A stretch of DNA of 64,000 nucleotides from Hygrocybe punicea. Its lineage: Eukaryota; Basidiomycota; Agaricomycetes; Agaricales; Hygrophoraceae. The stretch covers positions 1,550,001-1,614,000 of the forward strand of contig OY744461.1 of assembly GCA_963556145.1 (NCBI GenBank). The letters run 5' to 3'. The notes beneath the pieces are model-generated. The model was not told the DNA's origin. It was given only the letters and a program-made list of their open reading frames with translations, and did no database searches. Made by a program: the position numbers and the translations under genes. Every line of letters begins with the position of its first letter. Position 1 is the stretch's first letter. This document shows positions 32,396-43,839 of this stretch, piece after piece.

Positions 32396-34722
32396 ATGTC
32401 TCATGGACTGAGTCCAGGAGAACTTCATGGCACGTCTTTCTATCCTCACTCAGTTCCCTCCAATCCTCACTCAGTTCCCTCCGGTCAAGAAGCGCCGGCT
32501 GCTTCAGGTGTGGAGATGGATGTTTCGGTGACAACAAATGCTCCGGTCCTGGGAGTAGAAGACCACTTCGATGACGAGGATGAGGAGATGAACGACAACG
32601 ACTTCACGCTGGTACGGATGAATGATCAGACTGTCAGTCCTGTATGTTGGTGGCAAATATCTCAAGAAGCATCGAAACTAATCATAGCATTCAGCATAAA
32701 CGTCAAATTGTGGAAAAACAGGATGATAGATACTCACGTGATGAGAAGTATCTCCGAGAGCAGCTAGAGTTCTCTCAGTATAGAATCTGGAAACTGAGAC
32801 AGAAGGTTCGTCCCTGACAAGTCCTAAGTGTAATTTACTCACTCGTTTAAAGAATCAAACCACTGTCCAACACATGGAGGCAAAACTGGAGACGAGATTG
32901 AAGGAATTAGAGAAATTTGCACAAGAAAAGGAAGAAGCAACTCGCCATGAATATGAAATACGATTTGAAGCTCTTATGACGGAGTTGAATGCGAGAGTCC
33001 AAGCAAGGGAGGAAGTGCACCGGAAAGAAGTTGACATGATGTTGAGACGCTCACTGGTGTGTATTATTGTGATAAGTCATCATATTTAGAATGACACCTC
33101 TCAGGCCGAGAAAGAGCAAGAAATCACAGCTATGGAAGCCCGATGGTCCAACAAGATGCAGCAACCCGTCCGTGATCCACTGGAGGCGAGTGGATCAAAG
33201 AAAACACTGAAGGGACCAGCATACGCGAGCAAGAAACTGAAATCCAGAGCAGCAACTCCATCCACCAGCAAATTTATGGCAGAACTGCGATCAAAACACA
33301 AGAACCGCTCAGGGACTCCCATGCTAAGAAATCGTGAACAGGTGCGTCGGCTGGATATTTGCCTGTCGATGCAAGAAAGTTTATGGCATGCTAGACAATG
33401 GACTCTGAATCATCAGACACAGGAAGCGAGAGCAACGCCAAGTCGGATACTACTGCGTCTTCAACTAGTGAGGAAACAGAAGGTGAATCGAGTGAGGATA
33501 ATGGACGCACAATGGGCAAAGGAAAGTATCCCCATAGGTCAAAGGCGTCTAGACGACAGAAGCATAAAGGAGAAGAAGCCCTTGACATGCTGCGATCAAT
33601 ACTGCAGCAAGCTGCCTGCGGGCCACTGAAACAGACTACCAGGCAACAAGGACGAAAATTGAACATTGATCAGGATGTCCTGGCGATAAAGGAGGCAGAG
33701 ACCGCCAAAATCTGGTCAATTTTTTTGGTGAGTGCATGTGTGTCGCATTCTGCACTATTGATTGACAGACCTCTGAACAGGATATATCCCACCAAGTTTT
33801 CAAGGAAGTTTTCAAAGTCGATGGCAACAATGACTTTATGGGACAAAGGTCTGCGACCCCTGCAATTGTTCACGCGCACAAGGAAGGAAGCGCAGAGCCT
33901 GATTTGAAGGACCTCCATTTTGACATGAGGGCTGGTCCCAACAGCGAATGGAATGCTGCCATCTTGGACATCTTGGTGAAGAAGATGAGAAAAGCTTGTA
34001 GGAAATCAGGACTTCAGTTGCCGGAAAGGTCAATGGCCTACTTTCACGACATTCTGCAAGGTAGATACAAGCGGGTGAGGGCCGCCTGGAGGCTCAGTCA
34101 GCCAAAGCTGACAGATACGGATACACTGGAAACTCCGGCACAAGTGGAAGATCGAATAATCGCACACAAGGATAAGCAGTTGAAGTTTGCTAGGAGGAGA
34201 GAACGACATGTTGCGGTGCGTCTGCGGAAATCTTCAACAAAAAACAAGCTAAACAATCGCCCCCAGAAATTCAATCATCGGCTAACTATCATAAAGGAGA
34301 CCATCAATTGCAAAGAACAGGAGGAGGCACCAGATGTTGACAATTGGGAGTGGTTAAAGTCAGTGATGGAAAATTTGCGAGAAGACGGGATGAGTTCAGA
34401 AGACAGCGACGCCGACGATGACAATCTCGAGATTGCGTATTGCCCAATGACCATGCATTGGCGACGCAACATGGACCTTGAGATGAAGATCATTGATGAC
34501 GAGTACCAAAGGATTGCAAGAACGCAATCCCACAGGGTTGCTAAACCGTGTCACAGGATAAGGGATGGTAGGAACACCGTCAGTGTTCATGATCCTGTTT
34601 GTGAGCTACCCGCTTGCTTTTACAATGAGAACTGGCTCGTCTGGCAGACAGACAAGTATATTATACGTGTGCTGAAACCAGCAAGGATGAAATTTGTATG
34701 GAGGGAACTGATGGTCGAATAA
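32396..34722 (+). CDS. Cargo gene D: coiled-coil protein, agaricomycete-specific
   Basis: Start MSHGLSPGELHG at 32396. An acidic N-terminus (EDHFDDEDEEMNDND) is followed, over several short introns, by a long coiled coil (about 32700-33150: TRLKELEKFAQEKEEATRHE), a basic linker (KLKSRAATPSTSKF), a Ser/Glu-rich stretch (33398-33500), KLNIDQDVLAIKEAETAKI, FDMRAGPNSEWNAAILDIL, SSEDSDADDDN, and the conserved ending CELPACFYNENWLVWQTDKY to the stop at 34722. I recognise the ending as that of a common mushroom hypothetical protein. The 3' end lies inside the right inner arm, and a fragment of it is copied at 28820-28897. No clear inactivating change; exon limits are approximate. Confidence 0.6.
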
Positions 34723-35698
34723 TACTGTACATAATGTGGTCGAATAATACTGTACATAGTGTGGTGGAATAATGTATTCCGCAGGACAGAAATGGTCATG
34801 AAATTGAATGGAGAAAGGGTGCGATTAAGCTGAACTGACGGAAACGTGGCGCGGCACGGCTGTTGAGAGGCCGATGAGGAGATGGGAGTGCCAGATAAGT
34901 TCTCTACAGCTCAGCCACTGAGAGTGCCGATGAGGAGATGGGAGCGCCAGGACAGTGGAACCGAAGCGCTGCCATTAAGGTCGAGATGGAACCACCAGGT
35001 AAGCTCTCCACAGCTCAGCCGTGGAGAGGTGACGATGAAGAAGGAGGGGTGCCAGGTGGGGTATTGAGTGAGTGCCTGCCAATGAGGAAATGGGAGCGCC
35101 GGGTAGACAAGGTGCCAGGTAAGTTCTCTGCGGCTCAGCTGTTGAGAGGGCGATGATGAGGAGTCCACGACGATGAGGAGACGGGAGCGCCCAGAGTTCT
35201 CTACGGCTCAGCTGCTGAGAGTGCCGATAATGAGATGGGAGCACCAGGTACGACACGACGACGGTGAGGAGATGGGCGGGTGCCAGGTAAGTTCTCTATG
35301 GCTCAGCCATTGAGAACTGGATGAGAGCTCTTTGACGACTCAGTCGTGAAGAGCTGGGATGTTTGTCCCTGTTGATGCGTCAGTTTAGTTGTGTTGTTTT
35401 CTGACTTAGTTGTATTCTTTTCTTCAATGTTTGCTAGTACAAAGTACCAGCAAGCAACTACCCTTCCTAGGTCCCCTCGTTCGCCCGTACATAGTACTAG
35501 CGAGCTTACCTTTGGTCTTCCTTATGGTCGCCTACCTGGTCCCCTTCCTGGTTCCCTTGTGGTCCCCTACTGGTTCAGGTCACTCCCATCGCATCTGGTC
35601 TCTGCCATTGTTCACCTGTACAAAGTACGAGTGAGCTTACCTTTTGGTCCTCTTGGTCCCCTACCTTCCTGATCTCCCATCTCCCATCCCCATTGACC
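34557..35698 (+). repeat. Inner inverted duplication, right arm
   Basis: Source-like copy of 28011-28897. It holds the last codons of cargo gene D, its 3' flank, five or six hairpin repeats, three GTACWWWGTAC palindromes and the promoter side of the transposase. Confidence 0.85.
34861..35322. repeat. Hairpin repeats, right inner cluster
   Basis: Six copies (for example GTTCTCTATGGCTCAGCCATTGAGAAC, 27 nt, quoted only by its halves GTTCTCTATGGCT and AGCCATTGAGAAC). Several copies keep pairing by matched changes in both halves. Confidence 0.75.
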
Positions 35699-35762
35699 TC
35701 CTAGTTGTGGTCCTTCACCATTCACTTGTACAAGCCATCTCCTAGGTCTTCTCTCATTATAC

Positions 35763-38700
35763 ATGCCCCATCGATCAGCCGTTGTATACTGCACCTGTTT
35801 GGAGTGCCGCCACATCAATGCGAATGGCCTTCCATTCTCCTCTTCAGTCAAGAGGACTGCACATCTGGCTCGTATCAGATTGGAACTCGACGCTGATGCA
35901 GCCCTGTCAGGACCAGATACAACCCTGGATCCCAAAATTTACACTGTGCAGGTTCTCACTTCGACCCTTTTGGATCCAGCACCTGATCCATTTAACCAGC
36001 CTTCAAAACTTTGGACGTCCCGCATGGCTTTCCAGGCAGAGAGCAATCAGGTTACACCCAATCTTCATATCAATGACATTATTGATGGTGTGCGCCGTCT
36101 CAACTTGACAACTAGTGTCCAACCTCCTGCATCCCTTTCTGTCTCTCCCTCAGCTAATTTGCAGCTTCCTATGGAATCCTCTCAGCTGATAAATGCTTTC
36201 ACTCATCTAAACATATCTGCTCCCCCACCGACCGCAACCCCTGCATTACCAGATTTACCCACTTCCTCTTCGGCACGTCGACTTCTTCGCCGCACCGATC
36301 GCAAGACCACAAAATCCCTTGACATATTGCAGAACATATGTACATGCCTATCCCTTACTCTGAAGAGTTTGTCTGTGCCATCTCACCAGATCCTCTGCAA
36401 AGCCGAATCGGAAATCGACATCCTCCATGAAGCCCTGGAGAAAGTCAATTGTTGCCACCCACTGGTGGTACAGTCGAAACAGGAACTTTCCGCAAAGCTT
36501 GAGACATTAATGACGCAGGCCAGCGAACTACAATGCTCTTTTCCTCAACCCCATACTCCCATGATCTTTGATTCTAGTAAGAAAATTCATCAAATTTCCC
36601 TTGGAATATGTATTCACGGCGCTACAGGTCATCATTACGAGTGTCTTGTCAATGAATGCACTACTGCTGCCCAGGTTTCAATGTTTCTTGGTGTTGTCTG
36701 TTGCGTCATCATGGGAGTCAGCCAGCGTGCAGGGGATCTCATCATGGGCCTTTTACGTCTGGTTATTCGCCTTCTTTCTGCAAAACCTGATGGAAGCATA
36801 GATCCACTACAAGCCCGTACTATGCGGCAAGTCCCTCGCTCTATCAAGGAAGCCCTCGCGAAGTTCAACCTAGTTAGTCGAAGTACCATATACGCAGTAT
36901 GTCCTGCATGCAATGCCACCTATCCACCTCTTGCAAAGCTGGATAATGCTGCTTATCTGGAGCGTTGCACAAACCGACCTATCCCCGAAAATGGCCCTTG
37001 CGACATGCCATTACTTCAGGATGCATCGGGGGATGGTCAACAAAAACCAATCAAACCATTTGTCTATCACCATTTCGCTGACTACCTGGCAGGACTGCTA
37101 TCACAATATGAGGCTGTGATGGACAAGTCATGCGATGACTGCTTCAAATCTGTTCAGCAATCCTCAAACCCCAATCCAATCAGAGGCGTATTTGATGCCA
37201 AATTCATTCGGAGTTTTGAGGGGCCTGTTCCTGGCCACTTGTTCATCCAGCGCCCAGGTGATGAAGGTCGTTATCTTTTTGCCCTAAATGTTGATTTCTT
37301 CAACGTTGAGGGGTTGCGAACACGGGGTTCCGCTACTTTGTGTGGAATTATATCTTTAGCCTGCCTGAATTTACCTCCCGAAATTTGCTATAAACCCAAA
37401 AATATGTACCTTTTGTTAATACCTGGTCCAACCGAACCACACCTCACGGAACTCAATCATTACATTCATCCTTTGGTCAGTGATATGGTAGTTGCTTGGG
37501 ATGATGGAATATATATTTCTCGAACCCCCAGATACCAGAAAGGTCGCCAAACTTGTAGCGCTATTGCCCTTGCTGTCAACGACCTTCCTGCTGCTCGCAA
37601 AATTGCATCATTGGCATCTCACAACAGCCACTTTTACTGCTCCGTGTGCCAGTGCCATCACATAGATACTCGTGGCTTGACAAATTTCAAGGACTGGCGA
37701 GTTCGCGATCATAAAGAAATGAGGAGACTTGCGGAATCCTGGAGGGATGCTCCGACTTCTGTCCACCAAACCAAGATTTTCCAGGCTTGCGGTATTTGGT
37801 GGTCAGAACTCTGGTGTTTACCATACTGGAATCCAACTCAGCAGCTTGTCATCGATAGCATGCACTGCATACTTGAGTGTATTTCTTCATACCATTCCCG
37901 AGATGTACTTGGTCTATCAGCTGCCGCTGCTGCTGAAAAACTACCAATTGTCCGACCCTTCTCCTACAAATTCTCTAATCCTACCTCAGATGCAATGAAT
38001 GAACGCTGCTCCCAACATATTGACAAAATCCATTCTCTTCTTACTGCTCCTATTATGCCTGAACAAACTTTAGAGAAACTCTCAGAGCGACTGCAGAAAA
38101 AGAAAATTGCCCACAATACAATTTGTTGTGGATGACCTTGGCCTTACTGTTGAGCCTGATCCCTCAGATACATGGGCAATTGTTAGGAAAAGGGATTTCA
38201 TTAAGTCTCTTGTGAATTGGGTATGCAACACTCACACCTGATAGTGTTAATCAACTAACAATTTACAGCGGCAGGAGAAACCTTTCGAAGCACCAAATCA
38301 GCCCATCAAAGTCGTGACACCTCAAGTTCTCCAACATGTTTGGGATGTCATCAAAGATACAATCACACCATCCTGGGTGAGGTCAGTTCCATACAACTTT
38401 GGAGATGCGGTGGCAGGAACTCTAAAGGCTGATGAATGGCGAACCATGTACACGATATATCTTCCAATTGCTCTTATTAGTTTGTGGGGGGTTGACGAGC
38501 TGCATCCATCCACCAATGCTGCACGACAAATGCGTGCAATACTAGATCACACAATGGCTCTCATCTCTGCTATCACTATTTCGTGTTTGCGGACAATGAC
38601 ACCGATACGGGCCACATCATTCCACTCTCATATTGTTGCATGGATAAACGATCTCAAGAAACTCCACCCCCATGCTAACCATCACACATATCACCATCTG

Positions 38701-39461
38701 GCTGTTCACATCTACGATTTCCTCCTCCTCTTTGGACCAGTACAATCCTGGTGGTGTTTCCCATTTGAACGTCTTATCGGTCTGCTGCATCGTTTACCCC
38801 ACAATCATAAGTTTGGTGAGCCACTGTTTACAATTACTGGTCCAGCTTTAAGTAATCTCAATTTACGGCTAGGTCAACTAGAGAGTAGATTGACTGAAGC
38901 CTTCATGCAAGGAGCAAGGCTCAGACGTTGGATTGGAAGATCGAATAGCCCTCCTGCAATCCAGGAATGCAAGGTACTTTTCTGAAAGGCATATGGTTCT
39001 GATCCGCGCCAATCCATTGATGGGGGTAATGACGAGGATGATCTCGAGGAGAAACAAGAAGTCTCAACACCTACCACCCTCCAGACTGTTGTTAAAAGTA
39101 AAAACGTGGTTTTGCGTGCACGATTCAAGCATCTGGGAGTTGTGTATGCACGATCATCTACTCATCTGGGAAATAGTCTGATCATGTACTACCCAGGGGT
39201 CAGCAAATCTTCGGCACTGGTACCTGGGAGTATCCAACACATATTTGAAAGGGAGGGTAAAACTATGTTCGCTATGAGGAGATATCTCTGAAAACAACCC
39301 AACGTTATTGATCCCTTCAGCTCTTACCCCGATTTTCCGGTGCAGCTCTGGTCTTCTGAGATGAGAGATGAATTGGAACTTGTGGATCCTGATTCAATTT
39401 TCTGCCACTTCACCTGCCGGAAATGGAACGCTGGACATGTTGTTGTCCTCTCACTCCCTAA
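35763..39461 (+). pseudogene. Plavaka/CACTA (Tnp2-type) transposase
   Basis: DDE-type transposase that would recognise the CACATCAGG ends. ATG at 35763, with an N-terminal Cys/His motif CTCLECRHIN. The diagnostic core is LLIPGPTEPHLTELNHYI, VVAWDDGIYIS, SIALAVNDLPAARKIA-like (AIALAVNDLPAARKIA), FYCSVCQCHH, WWSELWCLPYWNPTQQ and VIDSMHCILECISSYH. After an intron at 38221-38268 come RTMYTIYLPIALISLWG, WWCFPFERLIGLLHRLP and the DUF4218-like tail GNSLIMYYPGV and GSIQHIFEREG. Broken by a one-base shift near 38117 (TGA 38133-38135) and TGA at 38983-38985 and 39289-39291, both probable CGA sites. Full-length otherwise, so recently active in evolutionary terms. Confidence 0.85.
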
Positions 39462-39609
39462 GGTCCGCACTGAGCAATAACAGCCAACAATGTACTAACC
39501 TCCAGACAGTACTAGGTTGCACGGAATTGAAGGCTGAATGACTATTGTGTATAATAATTCAAAACAATGAATGTATCGACAACAGAGCCTCTGCAGTTGA
39601 GTCACTGGG

Positions 39610-40035
39610 ATGACGGTAAAGTTCTTGGGTGCTCAGCCATTTGAGAAGTTCCAATGTCAGGCCACAACGGCGGCAAGAATATGAGAGCAGCACTAAAGTG
39701 CAGTGGTGTGCCGATGATGAGAGGAAAGGGTGCCGAGATGGAAGCGCCAGGTAAGCTCTCAGCGGCTGAGCCGCAGAGAGTGCTGATGAGGAGATGGAAG
39801 CGTCGTTGAGAGTACGGGAGTGCCAGGTAAGTACTCTGTGGCTCAGCTGTCCAGAGGGTGACAATGAGGTGTCCATGACCAGAGTTCTCTATGGCTCAGC
39901 CATTGAGAGGAGAGGGTTCTGATAAGGAGATGGGAGCGCCAGGTATTACAGTTCTGTACGACACGGCGATGGTGAGGAAATTGATGGGTGCCAGGAAAGT
40001 TCTCTACAGCTCAGCCGTTGAGAACTGGATGAGAG
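39610..40035. repeat. Hairpin repeats, right outer cluster
   Basis: Five or six copies of the CTCTACGGCTCAGCCGTTGAGA-type palindrome, in opposite overall orientation to the left outer cluster. 39462-39609 before it shows no gene. Confidence 0.7.
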
Positions 40036-40069
40036 TGGGTGACGGTTGGGCAATGGCTGGGTGATGGGC

Positions 40070-40487
40070 GGGCGATGGGCGGGCGACGAGTGTGCAATAA
40101 CTTTAGTTCTGACAGAAAATTTTGAATTTTGATAACTGCTGAAATCATATATTTTGATATCCATTAAATTTATTATTTTGACCCTACCAAAGCCCTACCA
40201 AAAGTTCTAATTCCGGCCTACCTTTAAGTGATGCCTAAATTTGGACCAGCAAATGTTATTAAACTCGAAACTAAAATACACCTTCCCTTCACAATTTAGC
40301 ACTGATAATTATTTTGATTGCAGGACTAATCTAAAGATGAATTTTTATTATTAATTTAGACAATCCTTTATCCGTGACTTAAATTCAATATTTAGACTTG
40401 GCCTAAATGAAAATCTAAAGATTATATTTTGCCGCTAACTTTAGAAATAACTTTAGATCCTGACCAAATGTTGAAACTCCTGATGTG
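40070..40487 (-). repeat. Right terminal inverted repeat of the composite element
   Basis: Inverse of 23924-24345; ends CTCCTGATGTG at 40487, followed by the TGA duplication. Confidence 0.85.
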
Positions 40488-40650
40488 TGAGCACAAGGGA
40501 GATGGCATCGCTGGCGAAGATGGTGTTATATGTGATGCCGGCGGCATCGAAGGGGTCACCCCACCCATCAGGTTCGTCAGCGGTGTACCAGAGTAGGAGG
40601 TTGGCCGCAATTTGTACATGGAGACTTAGGCCGCCACGGAGGTAGTTCCG
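40488..40650 (-). pseudogene. Glycoside-hydrolase-like gene, 5'-proximal fragment
   Basis: Reads VQIAANLLLWYTADEPDGWG, then DPFDAAGITYNTIFASDAIS and LVL, ending at the TGA (TCA on this strand) that was duplicated when the composite element landed. The next residues, NCQDYGFAEY, are at 23923-23894. The start of the gene is not found: coding similarity ends near 40650. Confidence 0.65.
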
Positions 40651-41182
40651 AGTCCTAAATGTATATTTAGGATCGGTCTATTTGAGGACCACACCCAGCC
40701 AAATTTTCGTCCAAAAATCTATCGGTGCAGCAAATGCCGAGTTTGCCTGTGTTTGGCTCTGCCACCATGCCAACTGTAATATCTTTGCGAGCTCTGCCTT
40801 TCGAATACCCACCGCACTATGTGGATAGAATATCTTCGCTCCCTGGATGGGCAAAGCTGATGGCTGAGGAGGAATGACTGAGGCTCCATTGCATCATATG
40901 CATCCATAGTCTGCTCATTCAGCTAGTCTGTTCTTGTCATACTAAACCATGTGCAGACACACCAATGCCCACCTGTCAAAATGTCCAAGGGCCATGGTTC
41001 CACACCTGCCATGTGCTGCTTGGGCACAGCCCGATGAGAAATGCCAGCCAGAGAACAAGAAAAGTACATTGCAATGATGATGCCACCGCTGGTTGGTCTT
41101 GTTGCCGAGTATACTTCAGGAAAACAGTGGTTGCCTTAGTCCTCATTTACATAAGCTTAGTCAACCTTTAAATGAGCTTTTC
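40651..41182. other. Unassigned spacer
   Basis: A plus frame reading LRALPFEYPPHYVDRISSLP (about 40778-40872) is protein-like but unplaced. No repeat recognised. Confidence 0.35.
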
Positions 41183-42200
41183 TAGTGAATGGCATGGGTA
41201 TGGGTAAACCCATGGGTTTTGCCGCGGGTTTAGCCTGGGGTCCGGGTCTGGGTCACACTTTTGTGACCCGCGGCTGTACCCGTACCCACGACAGGTAACC
41301 CGTGACTACCGGTCACACAAGTGACGTGTCGCGTTCAACTTGAACGTGATGTGTTGAACGACAAGGCAGAGACCAGTACAAAGCTGGTCTCTGCTCAAGG
41401 TAAGTTGTTTCCTTTCTTTTACATCATTACTTATGAAATTTACAGATACAACTACAGCTTCACCCACGAAACGCCAATGCAAACGCAGCTACAAACTGCC
41501 ACAATGAAACGATGATGACGAAAATGACAACGATGCAAATGACAATGACTAAAATGACAACGACAACGACAGCGACGGTGACTGCAAGGGCCACGGCGGC
41601 AATGCCAAGCAAGGCAAGCCTGGGTGAGTCCGGCCGCCAGGTGAGTCGACGAAGCAAACAACAACAACTAACACGACGACGACGACTAAAATGACGACGA
41701 CAATGATGACAGCGACGGCGAGCGCAAGGGCCACGGCAGCAACGCCAAGCAAAGTAAGCCCAGGGGAGTGGTGCACCCACCCCCAGTCGCCAGGTGAGTC
41801 GATGACGAATCTATTCATCTGCCACTTACTGGAAATTCCCCCAGCCCAGGACCACTGGTAACAACTATGGCCCACGCATCCAAAGACGCAGCCCCCGCCT
41901 GCCTGTCAATATGTCTGGATCAGCACACCATGCCGGGCCAGCCCGTTCCACCTCGCAAACACACGGCGACACATCAATGGACGTGCATCCGGTGTCGCGA
42001 GGTTGAATAGGTGGTGTGGCCTGGCAAAAATAAGAGAGACCCGAGGGTTACCTGCCACAGGTACGGGTCCTGGGTAACCCTGGGCTCGGAATATGAGTAC
42101 CTGTGACAAAACCCGTACCCCAAGGGCAGGTACGGGTTTTCAACGGGTATGGGTATGGGTACCCCTGGAATTACCCAGGGGTTACCTGTGCCATTCACTA
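41183..42200. mobile_element. Non-autonomous hAT-like element, 1018 bp
   Basis: Ends are TAGTGAATGGCA and its exact inverse TGCCATTCACTA, extended by GGGTA/TACCC repeats. The flanks AGCTTTTC (41175-41182) and AGCTTTGC (42201-42208) form an 8-bp target duplication with one change, as hAT elements make. Inside there is no transposase: a perfect 11-bp hairpin GCAGAGACCAG/CTGGTCTCTGC (41367-41395), an intron-like GTAAGT...TTTACAG segment, and Asp/Asn-coding repeats (41500-41770). Confidence 0.75.
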
Positions 42201-42569
42201 AGCTTTGCTCATCTTGACTGACTTAAAATGACAAAGGCGACTAAGAGCAAAAAAAGCTAATCCCTCCAATTACAGCTGTTTTCATAAACATGCAGAAACT
42301 GAGAAAAAAGTCAAGTGTGGTGCAGGCCTGATGCCGCACAGCATTTGACTCTGAGTTTCAAATTTTTGCAGTGCGGATTTTTGATGTATTAGGAAAATAT
42401 AAGGACTTGACAGAATTTTATGTGTTATCTCATGACATACTGAATAGATTTGGGTGGTTGTAGAAGGAAAACCTATCTATTCAATCAGAGCTAGCTCACT
42501 TCAGTCCACCACTATTGTACATCTAGTTGGATGTAACATAACAGTATGTTGTGTTCCATCTAAGTGTTC

Positions 42570-43680
42570 TACCAGGCCTGGTCTTCCCAGGGACAATTTA
42601 TTAGTCCCAGGGATATTTCACCCATGGGATATATTTTCAGACCAAGGCTAAAATGGGACACTTTCAAAAGAGGCCCAGGAGATGATTAAATATCCCAAGG
42701 GATAATTTTAAAAGAGAACCATGGTCTAAATATAAGTCCCATGGGATCTAGAGCTTATATTTGGCTAAAGTAAGGGACAATATATATTTCAAGAAGCTAC
42801 CAAATCTTAGTCCAAGGGATATGTTACCAATACAGAAGAAGACTGTGGGACACTAACTGGCACACAAATGTGTCCCATGGGACATTTAGTCTACTATGAA
42901 TATTTCTCATGGGATACTTTGATTTTGAGGAAATATACTATAGGACATTTATTTGACCATGAATATTTCCCATGGGATGTAAATGTGTTCCATGGGATGC
43001 TTCCATTATATTGAACTTATACCATGGGACATTTATTCTATCGTGGATATAGCCCATGGGATGTTTCCATTTGTTCATATTATACCATGGGACATTTATT
43101 CTACCATCAATATATCCCATGGGACATTTCCATTTGTTCATATGATACCATGGGACATTTATTCAACCGTTGATATATCCCATGGGACATTTCCATTTGT
43201 TCATATTATACCATGGGACCTTTATTCTACTGTAGATATGTCCCATGGGATACTTACTATTATACCATGGGACATTTATTCTACCGTTGATTTATCCCAT
43301 GGGCTATTTCCATTTCTTCAAATTATACCATGGGACATTTATTCTACTGTAGATATATCCAATGGGACATGTAGAATATCCCATGGGATACTTATCTTGT
43401 CTTAGAAAACAGCCCATGGGATGTAGAACAACCCTTGGGATACTTTCACTATTACAGAAACAGCCCATGGGACATGAAAAATATTGCTTGGGATATTTAC
43501 ATTACCCAAGACAAAGCCCATGGGACACATAAAATATCCCTTGGGATATTTACTTTACCCACAAAAAAGCCCATGGGACATATAAAATATCCCTTGGGAT
43601 ACCTTTGTTATTGCAGAAACAGCCTATGGGACATGTAAAATATCCCTTGGGATATTTACTTTACTCAAAAAATCCCCAAT
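42570..43680. repeat. CCCATGGG-centred tandem array, left copy
   Basis: About 30 occurrences of CCATGGG/CCCTTGGG palindromic words. From 42990 to 43380 they form a tandem unit of about 62 bp (TACCATGGGACATTTATTCT ... ATATCCCATGGGACATTTCC), and from 43430 to 43680 a unit of about 64 bp (AAAATATCCCTTGGGATA ... GCCCATGGGACAT). Open frames across it are by-products. Confidence 0.85.
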
Positions 43681-43839
43681 CTACAGGCTGGTGGGACTGC
43701 CTGTTTGCTCAGCATCTGCCAAGTCACACAATAATAATCATACTAATGCCACATGTTACATAATTTTAATTTAGCAACCACTCAAAATAGATATAGCAAA
43801 TTAAACAATTATTTTACCTAAATACATGGTATTCTACTT

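Larger units (their letters stand above)
23924..40487. mobile_element. 16.6-kb CACTA/Plavaka-type composite transposon
   Basis: Termini: CACATCAGGAG at 23924 and its inverse CTCCTGATGTG ending at 40487, with TGA on both outer sides (23921-23923 and 40488-40490), a 3-bp target duplication as expected for CACTA elements. The first and last 0.4 kb are inverted copies. Inside are a Tnp2-type transposase (plus, 35763-39461), four cargo genes (25260-27830 minus, 28909-30610 minus, 30987-31804 minus, 32396-34722 plus), an inner inverted duplication (28011-28897 against 34557-35698) and four clusters of hairpin repeats. The host gene frame closes perfectly if the element and one TGA are ignored. The transposase is frameshifted, so this copy is immobile on its own. 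Confidence 0.8.

Noticed and set aside
42983..43405. 140-codon frame with repeated PWDIYSTVDISHGTF-like peptide
   Set aside because: It follows the 62-bp CCCATGGG tandem repeat and exists in mirrored form in the other palindrome arm; no start context or homology.
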